From: Streptomyces sp. CB02366
GTDB taxonomy: Bacteria > Actinomycetota > Actinomycetes > Streptomycetales > Streptomycetaceae
Direction of reading: 5' to 3'
DNA: 64,000 nt
NCBI RefSeq assembly: GCF_001905905.1
Contig: NZ_LIVT01000001.1
Coordinates: 727,952-791,951, forward strand
A model generated the notes under the pieces. It ran no database searches, was not told where the DNA came from, and saw nothing but the letters and a program-made list of their open reading frames with translations. Both the position numbers and the translations under genes were made by a program. Every line of letters begins with the position of its first letter. The stretch's first letter is position 1. Positions 36,684 through 44,152 of the stretch are shown piece by piece.

Positions 36684-37952
36684 TCAGTCGGTGACGTCGA
36701 TGGGGACGCGGTCGGTCTCCACCCCGGCGGCGGTGATGACCTGGAGGTCCACGGTGCCCGGCTCGACCTCGACCGGGACGGGCACGGTCAGGACGGTGTC
36801 GGTCGGGTTGGCGAAGCCTCCGGCGACCGGGACCAGCGGGACGTGGACGTGGACGGTCCCGATCCGGACGACGAGCCGGGCCAGCCGGTCGGGGGTGCCC
36901 GCGCCGGGGGGCACGAAGCCCGCGCCCCGGATCTCGATGTCGTCGCCGGTCCGGATCGGGGCGTCCAGGTCCCCCGCCTCCCGGGCCCGTACGACGGAGA
37001 GCACGACCGGCCGGCCCCCCTCCGCGTACTTCCCGGCGAAATAGGTCGCCGCCGAGACCGCCACCAGCAGCGCGAGCCCCCACGGCAGATCGGGCAACTG
37101 CTCCGGGCGGCGGGCCAGGCGGACCGCGGCGAACAGCACGGCGACGGCGTTGACCAGCACGTACTGCACATCGGTGAACGACCCGCGCCCGGAGTCGTCG
37201 GTGAGCAGGTCGGCTGCGCGCGGCCGGTCCGCGCGCAGCTTCTGGAGCCGCCGGCCCAGCACCCGTACGGTCACCACTCGGCGCACCACGACGGCGACCG
37301 CGCACACCAGCGCCAGTACGGCGACGATCCCGGCGGAGCGTACGAGGTCGAGCCCCTCGATCAACGCGTCCCGCGCGTCCGGATCGGAGGCCCCGGCCAG
37401 TTGGAGGGCGAGGACGAGGACGGCGAAGACGACGAGCAGCACCCAGGAGGCGGCGACCGTCCGCGAGGTGGAGAGCCGGTTGTCCTCCCCGATCAGCGGG
37501 GCGAGGAGGCCGCCCCGGGCGCGGTGGTAGCGGGCGGCGGCGGTGAGCAGCCCGGCCGTGACGAGGGCGGCGAGCAGGGCGGCGGTGCGGGCGGTGGACC
37601 AGCCGGCCCCGATCGCGGTGGCGCAGGTCCCCAGGAGCAGCGCGCCGACCGCGCCTCCCACGGTGAACAGGGTGGTCCGCCAGACCTGGTGGAGCCAGGC
37701 TTCCCCGGCCTCCCTGGCCCGCTCGGCGACGGTGCGGGCGGAGCCGGTCAGTTCGTCGGAGACCCACTGCCGGGAGGCGGAGGGCGACTGGGCGACCCCG
37801 GCGGGCAGCCCCCGGCCCGCCGCCAGCTCGTCGCGCTTGGCCAGGAACGCGGCGACCGCGCGCCGATGCCCGCGACGCGCCCCGTGCGGGCAGTCGCCGC
37901 ACGTGCAGCCGCCCCCGTGCGTGCCGTTCGCCTTTGCTTCGTCCAACGCCAC
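36684..37952 (-). CDS. Multi-TM protein with Cys-rich N-terminus
   Basis: 422 residues, unknown. Residues 14-24 read GGCTCGDCPHG, which could bind zinc or a cofactor. Then an N-terminal amphipathic part (VAERAREAGEAWLHQVWR), about five TM segments including VGALLLGTCATAIGAGW and YVLVNAVAVLFAAVRLAR, and a C-terminal soluble beta domain (IEIRGAGFVPPGAGTPDRLARL to VPIDVTD) like the IPT/TIG beta-sandwich. GTG 37952; the ribosome site is weak. I do not recognise the function. Confidence 0.7.
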   Translation of the reverse strand: MALDEAKANGTHGGGCTCGDCPHGARRGHRRAVAAFLAKRDELAAGRGLPAGVAQSPSASRQWVSDELTGSARTVAERAREAGEAWLHQVWRTTLFTVGGAVGALLLGTCATAIGAGWSTARTAALLAALVTAGLLTAAARYHRARGGLLAPLIGEDNRLSTSRTVAASWVLLVVFAVLVLALQLAGASDPDARDALIEGLDLVRSAGIVAVLALVCAVAVVVRRVVTVRVLGRRLQKLRADRPRAADLLTDDSGRGSFTDVQYVLVNAVAVLFAAVRLARRPEQLPDLPWGLALLVAVSAATYFAGKYAEGGRPVVLSVVRAREAGDLDAPIRTGDDIEIRGAGFVPPGAGTPDRLARLVVRIGTVHVHVPLVPVAGGFANPTDTVLTVPVPVEVEPGTVDLQVITAAGVETDRVPIDVTD

Positions 37953-38253
37953 GGAGGATTACGCCCTTTCCCGGCCCGTACAGCCAACTCACCCGCGATA
38001 TCAGCGAATTGTGCCGTACCGGGCAGGCCGGTCGCGCATCGGGGCGGGCCGGGGCGGGTGTCGTCAAAACGTTCGACCGATCCGCCGCCCCCGGGGCCGG
38101 TAGTGGATCCGGGCCACCGGGCCGCCGCCGGACCGGTCCCGGCCCGGTCGGCTCCCCCGCGCGCCCGGCGTCCGGCCGTACGGGGAGGGGGTGTGCGCGG
38201 CGGCCGCGGTCCTCGGGCGGGGGCGGCGGGCAAGGGGGCGCCGTCGCCCGGGA
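37953..38253. other. Intergenic, promoter region of the TM protein
   Basis: About 300 nt of high GC with GCCGG-type runs upstream of the TM protein and downstream of the methyltransferase stop; no gene or distinctive signal seen apart from scattered inverted GGCC repeats. Confidence 0.4.
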
Positions 38254-39024
38254 TCAGGTGGAGAGCACCAGGTAGGCGAGGGTGAAGGAGGAGCGGTAGC
38301 CCCCGTAGTAGCCGGTGCGGCGGGCGTCCACCTCGGCCGTCACCTCGGCGTGCAGCGGATGGTCCGGGTGCTCCAGGGCCCAGCGCTGCCCGCGCCCGAT
38401 GGGGCCCTCGGACTCGAAGAGGTCCCATTCGCGTTCGTCCGCGACGGTGACCTGGAGCGCGCGCAGCCCGAAGGACTCCGCCAGCCGGATCAGCTCCAGC
38501 AGCGAGCCGTAGTCCCCGGGCCGGGCCCCGAGTCCCGCCAGCGCCTCGGGGGTCGGTTCACGCTGCCAGACACCCTCCCCGAACAGCACCCGTCCGCCGG
38601 GGCGAACGGCGGCGGCGAGGGCGGCGAGGGCGTTCCCGGTCGACTCCCGGGCCGTACCGCCGGGCCAGGCGTGGGAGGAGCCGATGGAGACGGCGAGGTC
38701 GTAGCCGTCCTCGGCCCACTCGGCGGCGGGCGTCTCGTGGAACCGCACCCGCTCCGCGAGCCCCCGCTCCCGCGCGAGTCTCCGCCCGCGTGCCACGGCG
38801 GCCGGGTCGGTCTCGACCCCGTCCCCGGCGGACCCGGGCGCGGCCTCCACGAGCCGCATCAGCAGTTCGCCCCACCCGGAGCCGAGGTCGACGATCCGGG
38901 AACCGGGAGCGGGCTCGCAGGCGGCGACCAGCCGGGCGGCGTGCTCCTCGGAGAGCGGGGTGTTCCAGGTGAGGCGGTCGTTACCGGCGGCGGACATGAG
39001 GGCGCGGACTTCTTCGGCGGACAT
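38254..39024 (-). CDS. SAM-dependent methyltransferase
   Basis: 256 residues. Class I Rossmann fold: IVDLGSGWGELLMRLVEA (motif I, Gly-rich SAM loop), DGVETDPAAVARGRRLA (motif II acidic residue), EDGYDLAVSIGSSHAW (motif IV) and VRPGGRVLFGEGVW (motif VI). Start ATG 39024 (MSAEEVRALM); an upstream in-frame ATG at 39108 would add 28 residues that overlap the Uma2 remnant and look non-native. Substrate unknown. Alone between a TM protein and the Uma2 remnant. Confidence 0.85.
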   Translation of the reverse strand: MSAEEVRALMSAAGNDRLTWNTPLSEEHAARLVAACEPAPGSRIVDLGSGWGELLMRLVEAAPGSAGDGVETDPAAVARGRRLARERGLAERVRFHETPAAEWAEDGYDLAVSIGSSHAWPGGTARESTGNALAALAAAVRPGGRVLFGEGVWQREPTPEALAGLGARPGDYGSLLELIRLAESFGLRALQVTVADEREWDLFESEGPIGRGQRWALEHPDHPLHAEVTAEVDARRTGYYGGYRSSFTLAYLVLST

Positions 39025-39067
39025 GGGGGTGGAGCCTGGCACGGGCGGAGCGGCCCGTGCCAGGGAA

Positions 39068-39436
39068 TTACCGGCGGCCCCGGCGGTAGAGGTCGCCGAG
39101 GTCCACATCGACCGGGAAGGGAACGGACAGGTTCATCTTCTGGTGGTGGATTCCGGTGGGCGTGTAGGCGCGCGTCGCCGGGTCGAGCTCGTAGACGTAG
39201 ACGACCGGCAGATCGTCGTCTCCCTGCTCGACCCGCCAGAAGTGCTTGACCCCGGCCTCGGCGTACTTGCGCGGTTTGACGCCGCGGTCGCGCTCGACGG
39301 AATCGGGGGACACGACCTCGACGGCGAGCACGACGTCCTCCGGTGCGTACCAGGTCTGGTCGGGTCCGGTGTCGGCGTCGGCCCGGTACACCAGCAGTAC
39401 GACAATGCCGCCGCTCAAACGAATGAGCGACGGCAT
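39068..39436 (-). pseudogene. Uma2-family nuclease fold, N-terminally truncated remnant
   Basis: 122 codons. The C-terminal two-thirds are a clean Uma2 end: TWYAPEDVVLAVEVVSPDSV, ERDRGVKPRKYAEAGVKHFW, VVYVYELDPATRAYTPTGIH and VPFPVDVDLGDL. Intact family members are near 190 residues; the missing N-terminal ~70, including the strand ending LRADAD, are replaced by a short IRLSGGIVVLLVYRADAD. The remnant begins inside the guaA terminator zone, so it has no evident promoter. Uma2 proteins are common and many are of unknown role. Confidence 0.65.
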
Positions 39437-39444
39437 CGGCGTTG

Positions 39445-39485
39445 GCCCTGAAGGGCCCCGGAGAGCGCTCGGAGGCCCTCAGGGC
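39445..39485 (-). terminator. guaA terminator
   Basis: GCCCTGAAGGGCC (39445-39457) pairs with GGCCCTCAGGGC (39474-39485) with one bulge, about 10 nt after the guaA stop. Confidence 0.6.
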
Positions 39486-39495
39486 GCGGGAGGGG

Positions 39496-41082
39496 TCACT
39501 CCCACTCGATCGTCCCCGGCGGCTTGCTCGTCACGTCGAGCACGACGCGGTTGACGTCGGCGACCTCGTTGGTGATGCGGGTGGAGATCTTCGCCAGCGT
39601 CTCGTACGGCAGGCGCGACCAGTCGGCCGTCATGGCGTCCTCGGAGGAGACCGGCCGCAGCACGATCGGGTGGCCGTAGGTGCGGCCGTCGCCCTGGACG
39701 CCGACCGAGCGGACGTCCGCGAGGAGGACCACCGGGCACTGCCAGATGTCGCGGTCCAGGCCGGCCGCCGTCAGCTCCTCGCGGGCGATGGCGTCGGCCT
39801 CGCGCAGCAGGTCCAGGCGTTCCTTGGTGACCTCGCCGACGATGCGGATGCCGAGGCCGGGGCCGGGGAACGGCTGGCGCTGGACGATCTCCTCGGGGAG
39901 GCCCAGCTCCTGGCCGACCATGCGGACCTCGTCCTTGAACAGCTGGCGCAGCGGCTCGACGAGCTGGAACTCGATGTCGTCGGGGAGGCCGCCGACGTTG
40001 TGGTGCGACTTGATGTTGGCGGTGCCGGTGCCGCCGCCGGACTCGACGACGTCCGGGTAGAGCGTGCCCTGGACGAGGAAGGCGACCTCGGGCCCTTCCT
40101 CCTGGAGGATCTCCAGCTGGGCCTGCTCGAAGACGCGGATGAACTCGCGGCCGATGATCTTCCGCTTCTGCTCGGGGTCGGAGACCCCTGCCAGGGCGTC
40201 GAGGAAGCGCTTCTCCGCGTCGACCACCTTCAGCTTCGCGCCGGTCGCGGCGACGAAGTCCTTCTCGACCTGCTCGGTCTCGCCCTTGCGCATCAGCCCG
40301 TGGTCGACGTACACACAGGTCAGCTGGGAGCCGATGGCCTTCTGGACGAGAGCGGCCGCGACGGCGGAGTCCACGCCGCCGGAGAGGCCGCAGATGGCGC
40401 GCTTGTCGCCGACCTGCTCGCGGATGAGGGCGACCTGCTCCTCGACCACGTTGGTGGTGGTCCAGTTCGGCTCGATGCCCGCGCCGCGGTAGAGGAAGTG
40501 CTCCAGAACCTGCTGGCCGTGGGTCGAGTGCATGACCTCCGGGTGGTACTGGACGCCGTACAGCTTCTTCTCGTCGTTCTCGAAGGCGGCGACCGGGACC
40601 ACGTCGGTGGAGGCGGTGACCGTGAAGCCCTCGGGCGCGGCCGAGCAGGCGTCGCCGTGCGACATCCACACCGGCTGCTCGGTGGGCGTGCCCTCGAAGA
40701 GCGTCGAGCCCGCCTTGCTGACGTGCAGCGGGGTGCGGCCGTACTCACGGGCCCCGTTGTCGTCGACCGTGCCGCCGAGCGTGGTGGCCATCAGCTGGAA
40801 GCCGTAGCACATGCCGAAGACCGGCACCCCGGCCTCGAACAGCGAGCGGTCCAGGGAGGGCGCGCCCTCCGCGTACACCGAGGAGGGGCCGCCGGAGAGG
40901 ATGATCGCGCGGGGGTTCTTGGCCAGCATCTCGGCCACCGGCATGGTGGACGGGACGATCTCGCTGTAGACCCGGGCCTCACGGACTCGGCGGGCGATGA
41001 GCTGGGCGTACTGCGCGCCGAAGTCGACGACGAGGACCACGTCGGCCGTGGCGTCGGGGGCGGCGGGGGGTGCTGCTGGCAC
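39496..41082 (-). CDS. guaA: GuaA, GMP synthase (glutamine-hydrolysing)
   Basis: Amidates XMP to GMP. 528 residues, single-chain form. The glutaminase part has [20 protein letters not shown], the nucleophile Cys in [12 protein letters not shown] and the His-Glu of [15 protein letters not shown]. The ATP pyrophosphatase part has the P-loop [31 protein letters not shown] and [16 protein letters not shown]. The C-terminus ends in the conserved [13 protein letters not shown] 41082 with GGAAGG upstream; a TAGAAT -10 lies at 41131-41126. Supplies GMP downstream of the guaB enzyme in the same window. Confidence 0.97.
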   Translation of the reverse strand: MPAAPPAAPDATADVVLVVDFGAQYAQLIARRVREARVYSEIVPSTMPVAEMLAKNPRAIILSGGPSSVYAEGAPSLDRSLFEAGVPVFGMCYGFQLMATTLGGTVDDNGAREYGRTPLHVSKAGSTLFEGTPTEQPVWMSHGDACSAAPEGFTVTASTDVVPVAAFENDEKKLYGVQYHPEVMHSTHGQQVLEHFLYRGAGIEPNWTTTNVVEEQVALIREQVGDKRAICGLSGGVDSAVAAALVQKAIGSQLTCVYVDHGLMRKGETEQVEKDFVAATGAKLKVVDAEKRFLDALAGVSDPEQKRKIIGREFIRVFEQAQLEILQEEGPEVAFLVQGTLYPDVVESGGGTGTANIKSHHNVGGLPDDIEFQLVEPLRQLFKDEVRMVGQELGLPEEIVQRQPFPGPGLGIRIVGEVTKERLDLLREADAIAREELTAAGLDRDIWQCPVVLLADVRSVGVQGDGRTYGHPIVLRPVSSEDAMTADWSRLPYETLAKISTRITNEVADVNRVVLDVTSKPPGTIEWE

Positions 41083-41125
41083 GGGAGCGGCCTTCCGGCG
41101 GTGGTGAAGGGGGTCGGTTCTTCCG

Positions 41126-41131
41126 ATTCTA
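41126..41131 (-). promoter_or_regulatory. guaA -10 candidate
   Basis: TAGAAT on the minus strand fits the Streptomyces TAGRRT -10; about 44 nt ahead of the guaA start. No -35 is clear. Confidence 0.45.
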
Positions 41132-41232
41132 CCGGCCGTGCGCGAACACCCCGCCGGGCCGGCGTGCGCGCTGGCGCGACCGCCCCCGTCTCACGATGCG
41201 GGCCCCGGGGCGGCGGGGCCTTCGACGGGGGC

Positions 41233-41238
41233 CATACT
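41233..41238 (+). promoter_or_regulatory. -10 element of a leaderless leader-peptide transcript
   Basis: CATACT ends exactly 7 nt before the A of ATG 41245, the spacing of a leaderless start (+1 = A of ATG). The -35 is not clear. Confidence 0.55.
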
Positions 41239-41244
41239 GGTCCC

Positions 41245-41316
41245 ATGCGTCAGCACACGACCTTCGTCTTTACCTATGGCATCCGGCCCGCCGGCTGCCA
41301 TGGTCGTGCTGCTTGA
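41245..41316 (+). CDS. Candidate Phe/Tyr leader peptide upstream of chorismate mutase
   Basis: 23 codons: MRQHTTFVFTYGIRPAGCHG then RAA. The segment F-V-F-T-Y lies at codons 7-11, with TTT for Phe (41269-41271) and TAT for Tyr (41275-41277), both rare in this genome. A hairpin immediately follows the Tyr codon (41278-41299). A terminator-type hairpin at 41341-41366 comes before the chorismate mutase. This is the layout of ribosome-mediated attenuation: stalling when Phe/Tyr are short would alter pairing. GGCCCG (41285-41290) can pair with CGGGCC (41346-41351) to disrupt the terminator. No ribosome site, consistent with a leaderless transcript. Confidence 0.6.
   Translation: MRQHTTFVFTYGIRPAGCHGRAA
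41278..41299 (+). promoter_or_regulatory. Pause-type hairpin of the chorismate mutase leader
   Basis: GGCATCCGG pairs with CCGGCTGCC around CCCG, with one mismatch, immediately after the Tyr codon of the leader peptide. Confidence 0.5.
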
Positions 41317-41340
41317 GCCACTGACAAGCAACGTTCCAGG

Positions 41341-41366
41341 CGCCCCGGGCCATCAGGCCCGGGGCG
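41341..41366 (+). terminator. Attenuator terminator hairpin
   Basis: Perfect 11-bp stem CGCCCCGGGCC / GGCCCGGGGCG with ATCA loop, located between the leader peptide and the chorismate mutase start at 41434. Confidence 0.8.
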
Positions 41367-41433
41367 TCTCGCGTATCCGGGTCCGTTCGCCCCGGGGGCC
41401 GTCGTCCACCACGACCCACCGGGAGTCACCACC

Positions 41434-41742
41434 GTGAGCACCACCGTCACCACCTCCGAAGCCACCCCCGCCGAGCTGACCGGCGCCCGCACCGACGAGG
41501 CCGCCGCCCTGATCGGCGGGGCCCGGGAGCGCATCGACGCCCTCGACGACCGGATCATCGGTCTCGTCCAGGAACGGATGGCCGTCTCGGCGGTGATCCA
41601 GGAGGCGCGGATCGCCTCCGGCGGCCGCCGGGTCAACCTGTCGCGCGAGACCGCCGTGCTCGGCCACTACAGGGACGCGCTGGGCCGGCCGGGCACCGCG
41701 CTGGCGATGACGCTCCTGGAGCTGTGCCGCGGCCGGGTGTGA
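41434..41742 (+). CDS. Monofunctional chorismate mutase (AroQ type)
   Basis: Converts chorismate to prephenate, the branch to Phe and Tyr. 102 residues: an AroQ helical domain with GARERIDALDDRIIGLVQER (Arg28 region), AVIQEARIASGGRRVNLSRE (Arg/Lys chorismate contacts) and a C-terminal helix RPGTALAMTLLELCRGRV. No prephenate dehydratase domain is fused. GTG 41434 with GGGAG upstream. Expression is likely set by the preceding leader peptide and hairpin. Confidence 0.9.
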   Translation: MSTTVTTSEATPAELTGARTDEAAALIGGARERIDALDDRIIGLVQERMAVSAVIQEARIASGGRRVNLSRETAVLGHYRDALGRPGTALAMTLLELCRGRV

Positions 41743-42220
41743 GACCCCCGGGCGCGGAGGCCCCGCGCGGAGGGCCCGCGCGGGGCCGGGCCGGGGCCGG
41801 GCCGGGGCTCCCCGCTCCCCGCCGGCCCGCCCCTCCGTGCGGCGGGTCGGCGGGGCCCTCGCGGGCCCCTTCGAGGGAACGGTTCTCCGCTTGGCGGGGC
41901 GAGGGCGTATCTGCGTTCGGGAGCCGTCTCACCCGTACGGCGCGTGACCGGGAGCGCGGTGCCTTCGTTGTTCCCGGTGTCCGTGCCAACCAGGGGCGGC
42001 ATCGAGAGGAAGAACCACGCGTGGCTCCGCCGGGACGTGTGACGCACCACAGGTGCGTCGTGGGACCGCATTCCGGCGTATGTGACCGGTCCGCAGGGGA
42101 CAGCGGCCCGGCCACCCCATATGCGGCCGGTCCCGGGGACGCCCGGGGCCGGCCGCATCGGAACGTCTCCGGGCGGAGGCCCGCTCCCTCCTCCGCCGCC
42201 TCCCCTCCGGCTCGGCCGGA
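41743..42220. other. Structured 478-nt convergent spacer
   Basis: No long gene. Contains a GGGCCGGGCCGGGGCCGGGCC repeat run near 41784-41808, an inverted repeat GACGCACC-ACA-GGTGCGTC near 42048-42066 and a strong hairpin at 42121-42158. A 21-codon frame (GTGTCCGTGCCAACC start near 41979) is possible but unsupported. Confidence 0.4.
42121..42158. terminator. Hairpin ending the surface-protein gene
   Basis: ATGCGGCCGGTCCC (42121-42134) and GGGGCCGGCCGCAT (42145-42158) pair with one G-T/U step; about 60 nt after the stop of the LAATG protein. Confidence 0.75.
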
Positions 42221-43936
42221 TCAGGTGTGCCGGCCCGCCCGCCGCCGTGCCGCCGCGACCAGCGTCACCCCCGTCGCCAGCGCCACCGCCGCCGCACTCG
42301 CGACCGCCCCGGCGGCCGAACCCGTCGCGGCGAGGCCGCCCCCGGAGCCGGAACCGCCGGGCACGCCCGAGGCGGTGGACGCCGAGGGCGCCGGGGCGCC
42401 GGACGGGCTCTCCTCCGGGGCCGGGACCGGCGGGGCGGACGGCTCGCCCCCGCCGCCGCCCGTGCCCCCGGGTGCGGAACCGCCGTCCCCGGCGTTGAGG
42501 ACGAGCCGGGCGGTGTCGTTCGCGGGGACCGGGTCGAAGGGGAGCGCCGGGTTCCGTGCGTAAAGGCCCCGGACGGCGACCTCGCCCTCCGCCCCGGTCA
42601 GGACGTCGTCGATCCGCAGCGCGAACGGCAGGTCGAGCCCTTCACCGTCGCGCACGGCCGTCCCGGTCGGACAGAGGTAGCGCGGCGCGGGGCTCGCCTG
42701 GTCCTCCCGGTACGCGCCGGCGGCGGTCACCGCCCGGCAGCGGTCCGGCTTCCCGACGACCGAAGCGCCCCGGGGGACCGTGAAGTCGACGACGGCGACG
42801 TCCTCGCCGGAGCGGAGGTGGCCGATCCAGGCCGGACCCTCGTTGCGGAAGCCGATACCGGCCGTGACGGTGGCGCCCCGGGCCCCGGAGACCTGGTCGC
42901 CGTACGCCGCGAAGTCGGCCGTGTTCTCCGTGCGGAAGTCGGCCTCGCGCTGGTTGTCGTGGGGGGTGGGGTCGGTGTTCCGCGCTGCCGTCCGCTTCGT
43001 GGGGGCCTTCACCGGGACCGCTGTCAGCACGTCGCCGCCGCCGGACGCGGAGCGTGCGCGGCCGGGCCGGGCCGCACCGGCCTCCTCGACGCGGTAGAGG
43101 AAGGTGTCGCGGTAGGCGCGCTCGGTGGCCTCGATGGTCAGGGGGGTGGCCAGGGTGTACGTTCCGCCCGCCTCGAACGCCCCCTCGACGGAGCAGAGCG
43201 CCGTGGTCCAGCCGAAGTCCGGCAGGCCCGGACCGCCCTCGGAGTACCGGCAGTTGGAGTAGCGCTGGGGGATGTCCAGCCCCCGGGTGTACCGCAGGGT
43301 GAGCAGCACGCCGTCGGCGTCCCCGGCGCCGCGGTTGGCGAAGGTGATCGGGGCCCGCTGCCGGTCGCCCGGGGTCAGTTCCGTCCGGAACGGCAGCTCC
43401 TCCATCACGAGGTCGGGGCCGCCGACGGTGACCCGCGCGGTGAACGGCGCGACCGCGGCGCCCTCCGCCTCGCCGCTCACCGTGATCGTGCCGCTGTCGC
43501 CGGTCGCGCTGCCGGGGGCGGCGGTGACGAGGAGGTCGGCGACGGACCGCGTGCCCGGTCGGACGCCCCGGTCCTCGCAGACCGCCTTCACCCCCCTGAC
43601 CTGGCACTCCGGCCCCGCCCCGGCGGCGAACGCCACGTCGGCGACGCCCGCGATCCCCTGGAGGTCGAAGGTGAGCGTGAGCTCTCCCCCGAAGCCGCTC
43701 CCCTCCCCGGCGGCCGGGGCGTCGAGGGTGATGCCGACCGTGGACGCCTTCGGCCCGCCGTCGGCCGGATACGGGTGCAGGCCGGTCTCCGGAGGGCCGC
43801 CGAGCACGACCACCGGGAGGCCGGCGGCGTTCGCCGGGCCCGCCGCCCCGGCGAGCGGGGCCACGGCCAGCAGGCCCGCGGCGGCGAGCGGACCCGCTGC
43901 GCGGCGCAGCGCGGTTCCCGGGGACAAGCGTGTCAT
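42221..43936 (-). CDS. Sortase-anchored-type surface protein (LAATG)
   Basis: 571 residues. Signal peptide: RRAAGPLAAAGLLAVAPLAG, cleaved after ANAAG-type Ala (about 38). Three repeated beta-sandwich blocks (AITFANRGAGDADGVLLTLR and GIGFRNEGPAWIGHLRSGED are typical CARDB-like ends), four Cys pairs likely, then a Gly/Pro/Ser stalk and the C-terminal sorting signal LAATG (535-539) with hydrophobic helix ASAAAVALATGVTLVAAA and a RRRAGRHT tail. LAxTG is the class E sortase motif of streptomycetes. ATG 43936; single gene. Confidence 0.85.
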   Translation of the reverse strand: MTRLSPGTALRRAAGPLAAAGLLAVAPLAGAAGPANAAGLPVVVLGGPPETGLHPYPADGGPKASTVGITLDAPAAGEGSGFGGELTLTFDLQGIAGVADVAFAAGAGPECQVRGVKAVCEDRGVRPGTRSVADLLVTAAPGSATGDSGTITVSGEAEGAAVAPFTARVTVGGPDLVMEELPFRTELTPGDRQRAPITFANRGAGDADGVLLTLRYTRGLDIPQRYSNCRYSEGGPGLPDFGWTTALCSVEGAFEAGGTYTLATPLTIEATERAYRDTFLYRVEEAGAARPGRARSASGGGDVLTAVPVKAPTKRTAARNTDPTPHDNQREADFRTENTADFAAYGDQVSGARGATVTAGIGFRNEGPAWIGHLRSGEDVAVVDFTVPRGASVVGKPDRCRAVTAAGAYREDQASPAPRYLCPTGTAVRDGEGLDLPFALRIDDVLTGAEGEVAVRGLYARNPALPFDPVPANDTARLVLNAGDGGSAPGGTGGGGGEPSAPPVPAPEESPSGAPAPSASTASGVPGGSGSGGGLAATGSAAGAVASAAAVALATGVTLVAAARRRAGRHT

Positions 43937-44152
43937 CGAAACCTCTGGTACTCGGCGGGGCCGTGCCGCCCGGCAGCGGCCCCGCGGCCGCCGCGGTGGT
44001 GGCGGCGGTGGACGCGGTACGGGTTCGACCGCGCGGCTCCCCGAACAGTTGCCCGGAGGAAGATCACGGATTGGGTACGGATCACGGGCCGGGTCCGGGG
44101 TCCGGGGCGGGCCCGGGGTCCGGGGCGGGCGGGCGTCCCGGACCGGGCACGG

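Noticed and set aside
44090..44140. GGGTCCGGGGCGGGC direct repeats near 44095
   Set aside because: Typical GC-rich low complexity between two genes, no further structure.
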